From Paraburkholderia rhizosphaerae (GTDB taxonomy: Bacteria; Pseudomonadota; Gammaproteobacteria; Burkholderiales; Burkholderiaceae), in the NCBI RefSeq assembly GCF_004366595.1, contig NZ_SORE01000024.1:53010-117009 (forward strand): a stretch of DNA of 64,000 bases, given 5' to 3'. How positions within the stretch are numbered: the stretch's first letter is position 1; every line of letters starts with the position of its first letter. Position numbers and translations under genes: made by a program. The notes beneath the pieces were generated by a model, which did no database searches, was not told where the DNA came from, and was given only the letters and a program-made list of their open reading frames with translations. Of this stretch, positions 1 to 8,703 are shown in pieces.

Positions 1-418
1 TGGAAGATTCGTCGCTTGGTCGTCGGCGACGCGCCGAAAATGACAGCCGATCACACACAATTTTGTTGCGGACTCGTCGTGCGTCGAACACCGTGCCCGC
101 TGTGCCCGCTGTGCCATTCCCGACTGGGGTTCAAGGTCCGCGAAAGGACAACCGGCCACGATCTGTTCGATACCAACGCACGCGGGTGCCTGCTTGCTCG
201 CAAAGAAGCCGCACGCGGCCTTACTCTAAAGTATGTATCGGGTGACCTTCGGAATAATCGAGGTTTCCGTATGCAGCGGCTACTATCTCGCTTGGCACTA
301 CAGATGTTCCTGGCTTAACGGACTCTTGTAATCCGTTGGCGTGCACACGGAAAGCTAACCGTCAGAAAACGCGCGGCGGCTCTCCAATTTTCCAGCATGA
401 AGAACGGAGGAATTCCAC
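1..418. other. Left-edge stretch without a supported gene
   Basis: One frame is open from the window edge to about position 318, but its translation is Cys- and Arg-rich and resembles no family I know. A second frame from the edge closes at about position 41 and could be the very end of an upstream gene, too short to identify. The last 20 bases hold a good ribosome-binding site, GGAGGAATTCCAC, for the GTG start of the cytochrome b gene. Confidence 0.4.
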
Positions 419-1045
419 GTGAGCACGCTACTGCCCGCGAGTCACATGTCTGGTCCCGCGAAGACGATTCAGCCCGCGTGGGTGCGAATTTCACATTGGC
501 TCAATGCGCTAGCCGTGATTTTGATGGTCCTTTCCGGATGGCGGATCTACGACGCGTCGCCGGTCTTCAAGGGTTTCGTGATTCCGGCGAATTTCACGCT
601 CGGCGGCTGGCTGGGCGGCGCGCTGCAATGGCATTTCGCCGCGATGTGGCTGCTGTTCTTCAACGGTCTCTTCTACCTCGCGATGAATCTGGTCACCGGC
701 CGGTTCAAGCGCAAGTTCTTCCCGCTCTCGTTGCGCGCGATCTTTCATGATCTGCTCGATGCACTAAAGGGTCGCCTGTCACACGCCGATCACAGCAAAT
801 ACAACGCGGTGCAGAAATTCGCGTACTTGTTCGTGATGCTTGATATTGCCGTACTCATGCTGTCCGGCCTCGCCGTGTGGAAATCGGTGCAGTTCCCGTT
901 GCTGCGCGATCTGTTCGGTGGCTACGATTTCGCGCGTGTCGTTCACTTCAGCGCGATGTCGCTGGTTTGCGCGTTCATCGTTGTGCATGTGGCGATGGTG
1001 GCGCTCGTGCCGCGCTCGCTGCTCACGATGATTCGCGGGCGCTGA
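419..1045 (+). CDS. Cytochrome b561-like membrane protein (b/b6 domain)
   Basis: A 208-residue integral membrane protein with about four hydrophobic helices and several membrane-embedded histidines, including the RISHWLNAL segment near residue 24, the helix around QWHFAAMW and VVHFSAMSL/VVHVAMVAL near the C-terminus. These are the usual haem b ligands of cytochrome b561/NiFe-hydrogenase-type subunits. It starts at GTG with GGAGGAATTCCAC directly upstream. The next gene, 28 bp on, encodes a sulfite-oxidase-fold molybdopterin protein. By analogy with MsrPQ-like pairs I infer that it passes quinol-derived electrons to, or accepts electrons from, that periplasmic enzyme. The family is clear; the direction of electron flow is inference. 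Confidence 0.8.
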   Translation: MSTLLPASHMSGPAKTIQPAWVRISHWLNALAVILMVLSGWRIYDASPVFKGFVIPANFTLGGWLGGALQWHFAAMWLLFFNGLFYLAMNLVTGRFKRKFFPLSLRAIFHDLLDALKGRLSHADHSKYNAVQKFAYLFVMLDIAVLMLSGLAVWKSVQFPLLRDLFGGYDFARVVHFSAMSLVCAFIVVHVAMVALVPRSLLTMIRGR

Positions 1046-1073
1046 GCGAGCGCACTCACAGGAACGTTCGATC

Positions 1074-1850
1074 ATGCAACCTATCAAGCCAAAACGCCCG
1101 AACATCGATCGCGAATCGCTGCTCATCGATGTGCGCCGCGAGCTCGACATGCCCGCGCGGCGTCTGTTCGGCAAGCGGATTCTCACGCTTGGCGGCCTCG
1201 CAATGCTGACCGGCTGCAGTCTTTCCGACAACACGTCCGTGGAGAATTTCCTCGTCAAGGTCTCGCGCATCAACGACAGCGTGCAGGCGTGGCTGTTCGA
1301 TCCGACGCGTCTTGCGCCCACGTATACCGAAGCGCAGATCACGCGGCCATTTCCATTCAACGGGTTCTACGACGAGGACGAAGCGCCGATAGTCGATGGC
1401 TCTGACTTTCGCCTGAAGGTAAGCGGACTCGTGCAAAACAAACGCCCGTGGACCTTGCCCGAATTGTCTGCGCTGCCGAAAGCGGAGCAGATCACAAGGC
1501 ATATCTGCGTAGAAGGATGGAGTGCGATTGGACGCTGGGGCGGCACACCTTTTTCGGAGTTCCTCAAGCGCGTGGGCGCGGATACGTCGGCCAGGTACGT
1601 GGGTTTCAAGTGCGCGGACAACTACTACGAAAGCATCGACATGCCCACCGCGTTGCATCCGCAGACGCTACTTACGTTCACCTACGACGGCCAGCAATTG
1701 CCGACGAAGTACGGTTACCCGATGAAGCTCAGGATGCCAACCAAACTCGGATACAAGAATCCGAAGTACGTGACGGAAATCTTCGTCACCAACACTTACC
1801 CTGGCGGCTATTGGGTCGATCAGGGGTACAACTGGTTCGGAGGTTCCTGA
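1074..1850 (+). CDS. Molybdopterin-dependent oxidoreductase (sulfite-oxidase fold), exported lipoprotein
   Basis: 258 residues. An Arg-Arg pair at 29-30 followed by LFGK and a hydrophobic stretch resembles a Tat signal, and it ends in LTGC (Cys48), a lipobox, so the protein is probably a membrane-tethered exported lipoprotein. The body is the YedY/MsrP-like Mo-cofactor domain. HICVEGWSAIGRWGG (Cys145) carries the cysteine expected to ligate molybdenum, and GYPMKLRMPTKLGYKNPKYV is the typical later motif. ACAGGAACG precedes the ATG. With the preceding cytochrome b it probably forms a two-component periplasmic redox enzyme. The substrate (methionine sulfoxide, sulfite or other) cannot be read from the sequence. 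Confidence 0.85.
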   Translation: MQPIKPKRPNIDRESLLIDVRRELDMPARRLFGKRILTLGGLAMLTGCSLSDNTSVENFLVKVSRINDSVQAWLFDPTRLAPTYTEAQITRPFPFNGFYDEDEAPIVDGSDFRLKVSGLVQNKRPWTLPELSALPKAEQITRHICVEGWSAIGRWGGTPFSEFLKRVGADTSARYVGFKCADNYYESIDMPTALHPQTLLTFTYDGQQLPTKYGYPMKLRMPTKLGYKNPKYVTEIFVTNTYPGGYWVDQGYNWFGGS

Positions 1851-1960
1851 CGTCGTCAAAGCACGCCGCTTGTATTCGGATTTATTTGCTCACACTGCGG
1901 CGTCAGGCATTCCGATTCACGCCGGCAAGACCGGAATTTTCCATATACCAGGAGGTTGAC

Positions 1961-2188
1961 TTGAAATTTTTTACCGCTGCAGTGCTCGCGGCAACATTGG
2001 CTTTGAGCGGATCGATGGCATTCGCCCAGTCGGGTGGCGCGATGTCGCACGATTCGATGGCTAAGACTTCGATGTCGAAGGACTCCATGTCGAAAGATGC
2101 GATGTCGCACGACTCGATGAAGAAAGGCGACGGTATGAAAAAGCACGACGCGATGGGCCATGCCGCTTCGGGTGCAATGGCACAGTGA
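1961..2188 (+). CDS. Pentapeptide MXKDX repeat protein
   Basis: A 75-residue exported protein. I chose the TTG at 1961 because CAGGAGGTTGAC precedes it and the reading then gives a clean signal peptide, KFFTAAVLAATLALSGSMAFA. The mature part is almost entirely imperfect pentapeptides of Met, Ser/Lys, Lys/His, Asp and Ser/Ala (MSKDS, MSKDA, MSHDS, MKKHD). This matches the small exported MXKDX-repeat family known from Burkholderia and relatives. No catalytic residues are expected. The Met-, His- and Asp-rich sequence suggests weak metal binding, which is inference. It lies about 110 bp after the molybdoenzyme on the same strand and may be co-transcribed with it. Confidence 0.8.
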   Translation: MKFFTAAVLAATLALSGSMAFAQSGGAMSHDSMAKTSMSKDSMSKDAMSHDSMKKGDGMKKHDAMGHAASGAMAQ

Positions 2189-2675
2189 GTCTGCATAAGC
2201 AGGGTGGAAGCGAAACCGCGCCGTCGGTTCGTTCTCCCTGCTGCGATCCGCCATTGCGGATCCGCACACCGGCGGTCCGACCGAACTTCTTCCGGGCTTG
2301 TGGCCGGATAACTGGTGTGCGCATTCCATCTTTTGGTTTGCATTCTGCAGGCCGCCCCTCCGCTTCCATCTCCACCGTCCCCACGCGTTATAACGACCCG
2401 CGCTGCATTTGACCCGATTCCGGGACAACGTCGACGATAGCAACAAGCGTCGCGTTTTTGCAACGATCTAAGTTATGCAAACGAAATTGATTGCCCAAGG
2501 GGCATACCCCGCGCGATTCTAATGTCGCGCATTTTTGTTGAAAGTACTGACCGAAGCGAAATCCCGTCTATTCGTCGAAGCATGACGGGCGCTCGCCTGC
2601 TCCGGTTTTCCCCGCCCGTACATCAATCACACAAATCATTTAATGGAACCGCATCTTCTATGACGGAGGTGTTTC
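2189..2675. other. Intergenic region before the porin
   Basis: No convincing gene; the open frames are Arg/Ser-rich shadows. It contains a perfect 7-bp stem with a CATT loop at 2245-2262 (GATCCGC/GCGGATC). The hairpin is not followed by a T-run, so it is only a weak terminator candidate for the upstream unit. Composition becomes more AT-rich after about 2460, consistent with a porin promoter region. Confidence 0.35.
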
Positions 2676-3875
2676 ATGAAATGCCCACGTATTGCCCTCG
2701 CAATATCGATGCTGGTTGCCAGCGCCGCGCACGCGCAAAGCAGTGTGACCCTGTACGGGCTGATCGACACAAGCCTGCTCTATAGCAGTAGCGCTCGTGT
2801 CAACGCCGCCAATCCGGCGGCCGGTGGCGGCACTCAGTGGCAAGAGTTCGCGGGAAGCCTGTCCACGCCGCGCTGGGGCATGCGTGGGGCCGAGGATCTC
2901 GGCGGCGGATTGAGCGCCGAGTTCCTGTTGGAAAGCGGCTTTAACTCAACGAACGGTACGCTGAAGAACGGCGGCGACCTCTTCGGTCGCCAGGCATGGG
3001 TGGGGCTGAATGCAAGCCAATACGGCACGGTAACACTGGGCCGCCAATACGACTTCGTGGTGACTTACCTCGCACCGCTCGGCGCGACAGGTTCGGGCTT
3101 TGGCGGTAACCTCGCGCAGCACCCGTACGACAACGACAACCTGAACAACAACATGCGGCTGAACAACGCGGTCAAGTTCAGCAGTGTCGAGTTCCACGGC
3201 GTGAAGGTCGGCGCGATGTATGCATTCTCGAACGAAGCCGGCCGCATCTCCAACAACAACGCATACAGCGCGGGCATCAACTATGCGTTAGGTCCAATCA
3301 AACTCTCGGGTGCGTATCTGCAGATCAACCGGGACGCGAACGCGCAGAATGCGACCGGCGCGGTGAGCACAGGCGACGGCGATGCTTTGACGATTGGCGG
3401 TCTGCAACGCATATACGGGTTAGGCGCGCAGTATATGTTCGGCAAATCGTCGGTCGGCCTGCTCTGGACACATTCGTCTACCGAGAGCCCGTCGAACCTT
3501 CTGTTCGGCGGAAGCACGAGCAATGGCGCGTTGCCCGGTCCGTCGAACGGCGCCGGCAACTACATCAAGTTCGACAACTTCGAAATCAACGGCCGTTATT
3601 TTCTGAAACCCAACTTCAGCCTCGGGGCGTCCTATACGTACACGATGGCTTCGTTCAATTCATCGACCGGTAACGCGTTCCCGCACTGGAATCAGGTCAT
3701 GGCGCAAGCCGACTACCTGCTGTCGCAGCGTACGGATGTGTACCTTGCAGGCGTGTATCAGCGCGTCGGCGGCGGCAATGGCATCCCCGTTTTCGACGCG
3801 GGTGTCTATACGCTAACTCCGGCAACGGGCAACCAGCAGGTAGTCGTCGCTGCCGGTCTAAGGCACCGTTTCTAG
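2676..3875 (+). CDS. Gram-negative general porin (Burkholderia type)
   Basis: 399 residues with a signal peptide ending near AHA-QSSVTLYG. SVTLYGLIDTSL is the hallmark first strand of beta-proteobacterial trimeric porins. Other family marks are RWGMRGAEDLGGGLSAEFLLESGF, the VGLNASQYGTVTLGRQYD segment leading to the constriction loop, and a C-terminal strand ending GLRHRF with the terminal Phe needed for outer-membrane assembly. GACGGAGG precedes the ATG. It should form a 16-strand water-filled channel for small hydrophilic solutes. Specificity is unknown, and neighbours give no clear clue. Confidence 0.93.
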   Translation: MKCPRIALAISMLVASAAHAQSSVTLYGLIDTSLLYSSSARVNAANPAAGGGTQWQEFAGSLSTPRWGMRGAEDLGGGLSAEFLLESGFNSTNGTLKNGGDLFGRQAWVGLNASQYGTVTLGRQYDFVVTYLAPLGATGSGFGGNLAQHPYDNDNLNNNMRLNNAVKFSSVEFHGVKVGAMYAFSNEAGRISNNNAYSAGINYALGPIKLSGAYLQINRDANAQNATGAVSTGDGDALTIGGLQRIYGLGAQYMFGKSSVGLLWTHSSTESPSNLLFGGSTSNGALPGPSNGAGNYIKFDNFEINGRYFLKPNFSLGASYTYTMASFNSSTGNAFPHWNQVMAQADYLLSQRTDVYLAGVYQRVGGGNGIPVFDAGVYTLTPATGNQQVVVAAGLRHRF

Positions 3876-4102
3876 CGCGCGCGTTGCCGCTTTTTCCCGA
3901 AGCCGTAGAGCACGGTTACGAGGCGCCGCACACTACGATGACGGCGCGAGCGACATCGATCGGGCAACCTTCTCCTCGCGTGTTCGTCTAACTACGCTGG
4001 GTTACACTGAAGTGGCCGCCAGCGTCTGCGACGATTTCACGCACCGTGTCTTGTCGCAACGCATCGTCAAACCGCAGTAGCGGCGGCGCCGGGAGAAGAT
4101 CG

Positions 4103-4408
4103 ATGCAGAACGACAGACCGCCGCGGCGGCCCGTAATAGGTGGGAAACGAATCCAGGTCGGCGGCTCCGGCTGGTTCGGCCGATTGCTGGCCGTCGTCCT
4201 GAGCGCGATCGTGCTTGTGGTGGCCGCAATGCTGTCGCTGGTGCTGCTCGCCGTGCTGTTCGCGGTGGGTACGATCATTGCCGGCTATCTCTGGTGGAAA
4301 ACACGCGCGCTGCGCAAGCACCCGCGCGCATTCGGCGACGACGGCCGGACCATCGACGTCGAGGTCGTCCATAAAGACTCGCCCGACGACGATTCCGCGA
4401 AACACTAA
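4103..4408 (+). CDS. Small membrane protein of unknown function
   Basis: 101 residues. I chose the ATG at 4103 because GGGAGAAGATCG lies just upstream; a longer frame from 4046 would add an unlikely Arg/Ser-rich leader. It has a basic Pro/Arg N-terminus, a long hydrophobic stretch (LLAVVLSAIVLVVAAMLSLV, continuing to GYLWW) that can form one or two helices, then a basic segment (KTRALRKHP) and an acidic tail. I do not recognise a family. It lies alone between the porin and the convergent RND pump gene, ending about 70 bp from that gene. Confidence 0.6.
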   Translation: MQNDRPPRRPVIGGKRIQVGGSGWFGRLLAVVLSAIVLVVAAMLSLVLLAVLFAVGTIIAGYLWWKTRALRKHPRAFGDDGRTIDVEVVHKDSPDDDSAKH

Positions 4409-4478
4409 TGATCCATTAAGCGAGGCCGTGGCGGTGGTCTTGCGGCGTGGCGTTCGCAAACTTCGGAACAGCGCGGTC

Positions 4479-7400
4479 TCACCGTATGGTTTTGCTGAAC
4501 CGGCCATAGCGAATGGCCAGTGCCGGCAGCACCAACAGATTCAAAGCCGTCGATGTAATCAGCCCGCCGAGAATCACGACCGCCATCGGCCCCTCGAGTT
4601 CGTTGCCCGCCGCGCCGCCTGTTAGCGCCAGCGGCAGCAACGCCAGCGCGGTGACACACGCGGTCATCATGATCGGCACCAGCCGTTCGGATGCGCCGGC
4701 CACCGCGGTATCGATTCCCCAAGGCAATCCATCGACGTGCACCAGATGCTCGTAGTGGCTGATCAACATGATCGAATTGCGCAGCGAAATACCAAGCAGC
4801 GTGACAAACCCAACCATGCTGCCCAGCGACAGGTTTGCGCCGCTTAGTATCACGCTCACTACCGCGCCTACGAGCGCAAACGGCAGATTCACCAGGACGA
4901 GCAATACCGCGCGCCGACTCTTTAGCGCGACGAATAGCAGCAGAACGATACCCATCAGCGACAGCGCGCCGTAAGCGATCAGGTCTCGCTGCGATTGCGC
5001 GCGTGCATCGCTCTCACCGGCGAATACCGCATAGGTGCCGGGCGGCATCGCGATTTCGCTTTGAACCCGCGCTTGTGCGTCACTGACGAAATCACTGACG
5101 GCGCGACTCCCGGGAATGACCGAGACCGTCTGCATTCGCCGGCAACCGTCGTGCGTAATCTGATAGCGCCCGGAGACCTCCCGTATCGTCGCAAGCTCGC
5201 GTAGCGGCACCGCCAGCCCTTCCGGATTGCGCAGCATCAGCGCACCGATGTCGCTGACATCCCGACGCGCGCCGGGAGCGAGCATTACGGTCAGATCCCA
5301 CGTGCGGCTGCCGTCATGGATTTGCGATACGGATGTCCCCTGAAACGCGGCCTGAATCGCATCGAGCACGTCTACCGGCCGAAAACCAAAACGGCTCAAC
5401 GAAGCGGCCTTCAGCTTCACTTCCAGTTCGGGAATGCCAGGTGGTGACTCCACCTGCACGCTCGCCGCGCCACGGACCGTCCCCAGCAGCCGTGCGATTT
5501 CCTGAGCCTTACGGTCAATCACGTCGAGGTCATTGCCGAATACGTTAACAACTACCGGTGCTGTCACGCCGGAAATCGTTTCGTCGATCCGCTCGACCAG
5601 GAACGTATTGACGGAGGTCGTCAGCCCCGGGAATCGCGCGAGTTCGCGCTGTATGCGCGTCAACACGTCAGCCTGTCGCGAAGCGCTCATCGGTGCGAGA
5701 CCGACTTCGAATTCGGAGAGCTGCACACCGGTAGGATCGACCACGCCAGACGCACGGCCCGCACGTTGCGCAACGAGCCGCACACCCGGCACGCGCATCA
5801 GCGCATTCGACACCTGCGTGCCGATACGCATCGATTCCGCGAGAGATGTCCCGGGCGCGAGGCCCATATGCACGATGTAGTGCCCTTCGCGCAGTTGCGG
5901 AATGAAATTACCGCTCAGCAACGGCAGCGACCCCAGCGTCGCCACGCACGTCAGCGCGGAGATCGCCATCACCGTTTGCGCGCGCGGCTCGATTGCCGTC
6001 AGCGCGCTCACGTAGCGCTGCTTGAGGCTTGCGATGAAGCGCGGCTCACGTTCAGGCAGCGACCCGTGCGTCAGCAGCCCAAGCGCCATTGCGGGTGTGA
6101 GCGTAAGCGCAACGCCTAGTGAAGCGAGCACCGCGAGGATATACGCGACACCAAGTGGCGCGAACAGTTTTCCGGCCACACCGGTCAGCGTGAGCACCGG
6201 CAGAAAAATCAGCACCACGATGAAGGTCGCGAAGACGACGGCGCTACGCACTTCCACCGACGCGCGCAGCACGACGCGAAACGCCGGCAGAGGCACCCGG
6301 CGCAGCCGATTCTCGCGCAATCGCCGGTAGATGTTTTCGACATCGATGATCGCATCGTCGACCACTTCGCCAAGTGCGATCGCCAGCCCGCCGAGTGTCA
6401 TCGTGTTCAGGCTGACGCCGAGCGACGTCAGCAAGACAATCGCGACAAGCATTGACAGCGGAATCGCAACGGCCGAAATGATCACCGTGCGCACGTTGAG
6501 CAGAAACAGGAACAACACCGCAATCACAAGCGCCGCACCGGCGAGCAGCGCGCTGCGCAGATGATGGATCGACGCTTCGATAAAGCTGGCTGGGCGGAAT
6601 ACGTCGGCGCGTAGCTGAACATCCTGTTTTTCAAGCATCGGTTTCAGTTCCGCGAGTGCCTTGTCGATATCCTTCGTGACGGTCAGGGTATTCGCACCGT
6701 ACTGGCTTTCGATCACGAGCATTACGCCCGGCCGTCCCATGATCGATGCGCCACCGACGGCCGGTGCGCTAGCCCAGGTGAGCGTCGCGACATCGCCCAG
6801 ACGCACGGCTGCGCCGTTGCTCGAGCGCAGCACGACGCCGGCGAGCGTAGCGGGCGAAGTCAACTGGCCGTCTGCGTTGATCGCAAGGCGCTGATTCGCG
6901 CCTTCGATAAACCCGGCGCCGCGCACGCCCGTCGACTGGCGAGCGGCGCCGACAACGTCCTGGATCGACAGCCCGTAGCGCATCAGCTTTGCCGGATCGA
7001 CCTGGATCTGCATCTGCCGCACGTCGCCACCGAACACGATCACATCGGCGACGCCTTGCACGCTCAGCAATTGCGGCCGCACTGTCCATTGCGCGAGGTC
7101 GTGCAGTTCCATCAGCGAACGGCGTTCTGACGTGAAGCCGATCGTGCGCACGACGCTCGTCGCGGTCGTGAGCGGCAGCAGCGCGGGCGGCTGAACGCCC
7201 GCAGGCAGTGCCGCTGCAAGTCCGCCGATCCGCTCCGAAACCAGCTGGCGCACTTGCATCACGTTCGCGTGGTCGTCGAAGACGAGCGCAATCGACGAAA
7301 GGCCTTGCAACGATCTCGAACGCATCGACTGCAAGCCGACCAGACCGGCGAGCGCGTTTTCGACCGGCTGCGTGACGAGCGTTTCGACCTGCTCGCTGGT

Positions 7401-7568
7401 CAGGCCCGCCGCTTCGGTCTGCACGATGGTCATCGGCGCAGCGAACTCGGGGAACACGTCGAGCCGTGCGCGCGTCAGTGTGTAAAGGCCGTAGCCCGCC
7501 GCCATCACGGCGAGCGCATAGACGACGCCGCGAAAACGCAGCGAGAAGCGGATGATCGCGTTGAGCAT
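4479..7568 (-). CDS. RND efflux pump permease, heavy-metal (CusA/CzcA) type
   Basis: 1029 residues from the ATG at 7568. A longer frame to 7742 would overlap the adaptor gene and adds only a basic leader. It begins LNAIIRFSLRFRGVVYALAV, followed by LDVFPEFAAPMTIVQTEAAGL and the QPVENAL pore-domain segment. The fourth helix carries VVDDAIIDVENIYRRL, the acidic proton-relay signature of the metal-export RND family. A second repeat ends in a final helix block after GAAGNELEGP. It is the inner-membrane motor of a tripartite exporter, and its outer-membrane factor and adaptor lie directly upstream. The metal or other substrate is not deducible. It is the last gene of the operon. Confidence 0.92.
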   Translation of the reverse strand: MLNAIIRFSLRFRGVVYALAVMAAGYGLYTLTRARLDVFPEFAAPMTIVQTEAAGLTSEQVETLVTQPVENALAGLVGLQSMRSRSLQGLSSIALVFDDHANVMQVRQLVSERIGGLAAALPAGVQPPALLPLTTATSVVRTIGFTSERRSLMELHDLAQWTVRPQLLSVQGVADVIVFGGDVRQMQIQVDPAKLMRYGLSIQDVVGAARQSTGVRGAGFIEGANQRLAINADGQLTSPATLAGVVLRSSNGAAVRLGDVATLTWASAPAVGGASIMGRPGVMLVIESQYGANTLTVTKDIDKALAELKPMLEKQDVQLRADVFRPASFIEASIHHLRSALLAGAALVIAVLFLFLLNVRTVIISAVAIPLSMLVAIVLLTSLGVSLNTMTLGGLAIALGEVVDDAIIDVENIYRRLRENRLRRVPLPAFRVVLRASVEVRSAVVFATFIVVLIFLPVLTLTGVAGKLFAPLGVAYILAVLASLGVALTLTPAMALGLLTHGSLPEREPRFIASLKQRYVSALTAIEPRAQTVMAISALTCVATLGSLPLLSGNFIPQLREGHYIVHMGLAPGTSLAESMRIGTQVSNALMRVPGVRLVAQRAGRASGVVDPTGVQLSEFEVGLAPMSASRQADVLTRIQRELARFPGLTTSVNTFLVERIDETISGVTAPVVVNVFGNDLDVIDRKAQEIARLLGTVRGAASVQVESPPGIPELEVKLKAASLSRFGFRPVDVLDAIQAAFQGTSVSQIHDGSRTWDLTVMLAPGARRDVSDIGALMLRNPEGLAVPLRELATIREVSGRYQITHDGCRRMQTVSVIPGSRAVSDFVSDAQARVQSEIAMPPGTYAVFAGESDARAQSQRDLIAYGALSLMGIVLLLFVALKSRRAVLLVLVNLPFALVGAVVSVILSGANLSLGSMVGFVTLLGISLRNSIMLISHYEHLVHVDGLPWGIDTAVAGASERLVPIMMTACVTALALLPLALTGGAAGNELEGPMAVVILGGLITSTALNLLVLPALAIRYGRFSKTIR

Positions 7569-7596
7569 GAGCGGTGGGTGCGCGAAGGCCGTGTGA

Positions 7597-8703
7597 TCAG
7601 TCGTCGCACTCGGGCGGGTCTTTGCAGACCGTGGCGATGCCTTGCGGCTTGAGTTCTTCGGAAAGCAGAAGCTGCGCGCCCTGCGTGACGACTTCGTCGC
7701 CTGCATGGAGGCTCGCATTGGGGCTCGTATTGGGGCTCGCATTGAAGCTTTCAGTCACGATGATGTCGCGATTGTCGCTGTCCGTGACGGGCACGAAGCG
7801 GCGAGCAAACCTGTCCGGCGCGGTTTTCACGTAGACCCACGTCTGTCCGCCGTACCAGAGCACCGCGCGCGCGGGAATCGCGAGCGACGCTGCGGCAAGC
7901 TCGCGCATTGCCGGTACATGTGCGCTCGCGCGCATGCCGGCGGGAAGCGGACGAGCGGTCACGTATAGCCACGGCTCGCCCTGCACCGCCGGATCGACGA
8001 CCGGTGACGCCGACAACCGTTGCGCGACGACCTCTGCACCATCGGGTGCATCGACCGTGATTCGCTGCGGTGGCATTTCGCCGGACTCGCCCACTGGGAG
8101 CGTCATGCGGACCACCGCGGCGCGCCCCGTCTGCAGGCGATCGTACAGATCGGACGTGGCGGCCGCCGCGGCTTTCGCAAGCGCATCGCCAAACTGCAGA
8201 CGCAACATCGCGTCAATTCCAGCCAGTGCAGCACGCGCATTGCGTAGTTTCGCGGCGTCGGCCTGCATCGCGGCATCCGCGTCCTGCAGGGTTTTGCGCG
8301 ACACGTTCCGGTCATCGTCGAACAGGGTCTGGCTGCGCGCGAATTGCACCCGCGAGTTGGCGGCCTGGGCGGAAAATGTGTCGAGATCCGCTCGTGCGGC
8401 CGCCAGCCGGTTACGCAAATCGAACAACGACTGCAGATCGACGACCGTCGCATACGCCGTGCGCGCCGGCGCCGCGGTTATCACTGAAAGCGCCGACACT
8501 TCGATATGACTCGCACGCTGCATCTCCCGACTGACGACCAGTACCGTTTCGCCATTCACCGTTTGCACGGCGGGTCGCTGCGCTGCGCTGGGCTCGGTTG
8601 CCTGCGCGGATCGATGTGCGGCAAGCGTCAGGTATGTGAACCACGCGCCGCCAACTACCAGCACGCTCAACAGTGCGCTGCACAACAGCAGCCGGCTTTT
8701 CAT
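7597..8703 (-). CDS. RND periplasmic adaptor (membrane fusion protein)
   Basis: 368 residues from the ATG at 8703. That ATG shares an ATGA with the TGA of the outer-membrane factor gene, a sign of translational coupling. An alternative ATG lies three codons upstream. The N-terminal helix (LLLCSALLSVLVVGGAWFTYL) is a membrane anchor or uncleaved signal. After it come a barrel-sandwich half, a coiled-coil hairpin (about residues 100-170, rich in Ala/Arg/Asp/Gln with FARSQTLFDDD) and beta-barrel and membrane-proximal parts with AHVPAMRELAAASLAIPARAVL. It should bridge the pump and the outer-membrane channel in the periplasm. The C-terminus is short and contains the cysteine in CKDPPECDD. Confidence 0.85.
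   Translation of the reverse strand: MKSRLLLCSALLSVLVVGGAWFTYLTLAAHRSAQATEPSAAQRPAVQTVNGETVLVVSREMQRASHIEVSALSVITAAPARTAYATVVDLQSLFDLRNRLAAARADLDTFSAQAANSRVQFARSQTLFDDDRNVSRKTLQDADAAMQADAAKLRNARAALAGIDAMLRLQFGDALAKAAAAATSDLYDRLQTGRAAVVRMTLPVGESGEMPPQRITVDAPDGAEVVAQRLSASPVVDPAVQGEPWLYVTARPLPAGMRASAHVPAMRELAAASLAIPARAVLWYGGQTWVYVKTAPDRFARRFVPVTDSDNRDIIVTESFNASPNTSPNASLHAGDEVVTQGAQLLLSEELKPQGIATVCKDPPECDD

Noticed and set aside
1448..1960. Longer upstream frame joined to the MXKDX protein
   Set aside because: It overlaps the molybdoenzyme in another frame; the TTG at 1961 with CAGGAGG and a clean signal peptide is the better start.
2165..2185. TGGCAC...TGC as a sigma-54 promoter
   Set aside because: The GG-to-GC distance is 12 bases instead of 10.
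2245..2262. GATCCGC/GCGGATC hairpin as a terminator
   Set aside because: Good stem but no T-run follows, so not reported as a terminator.
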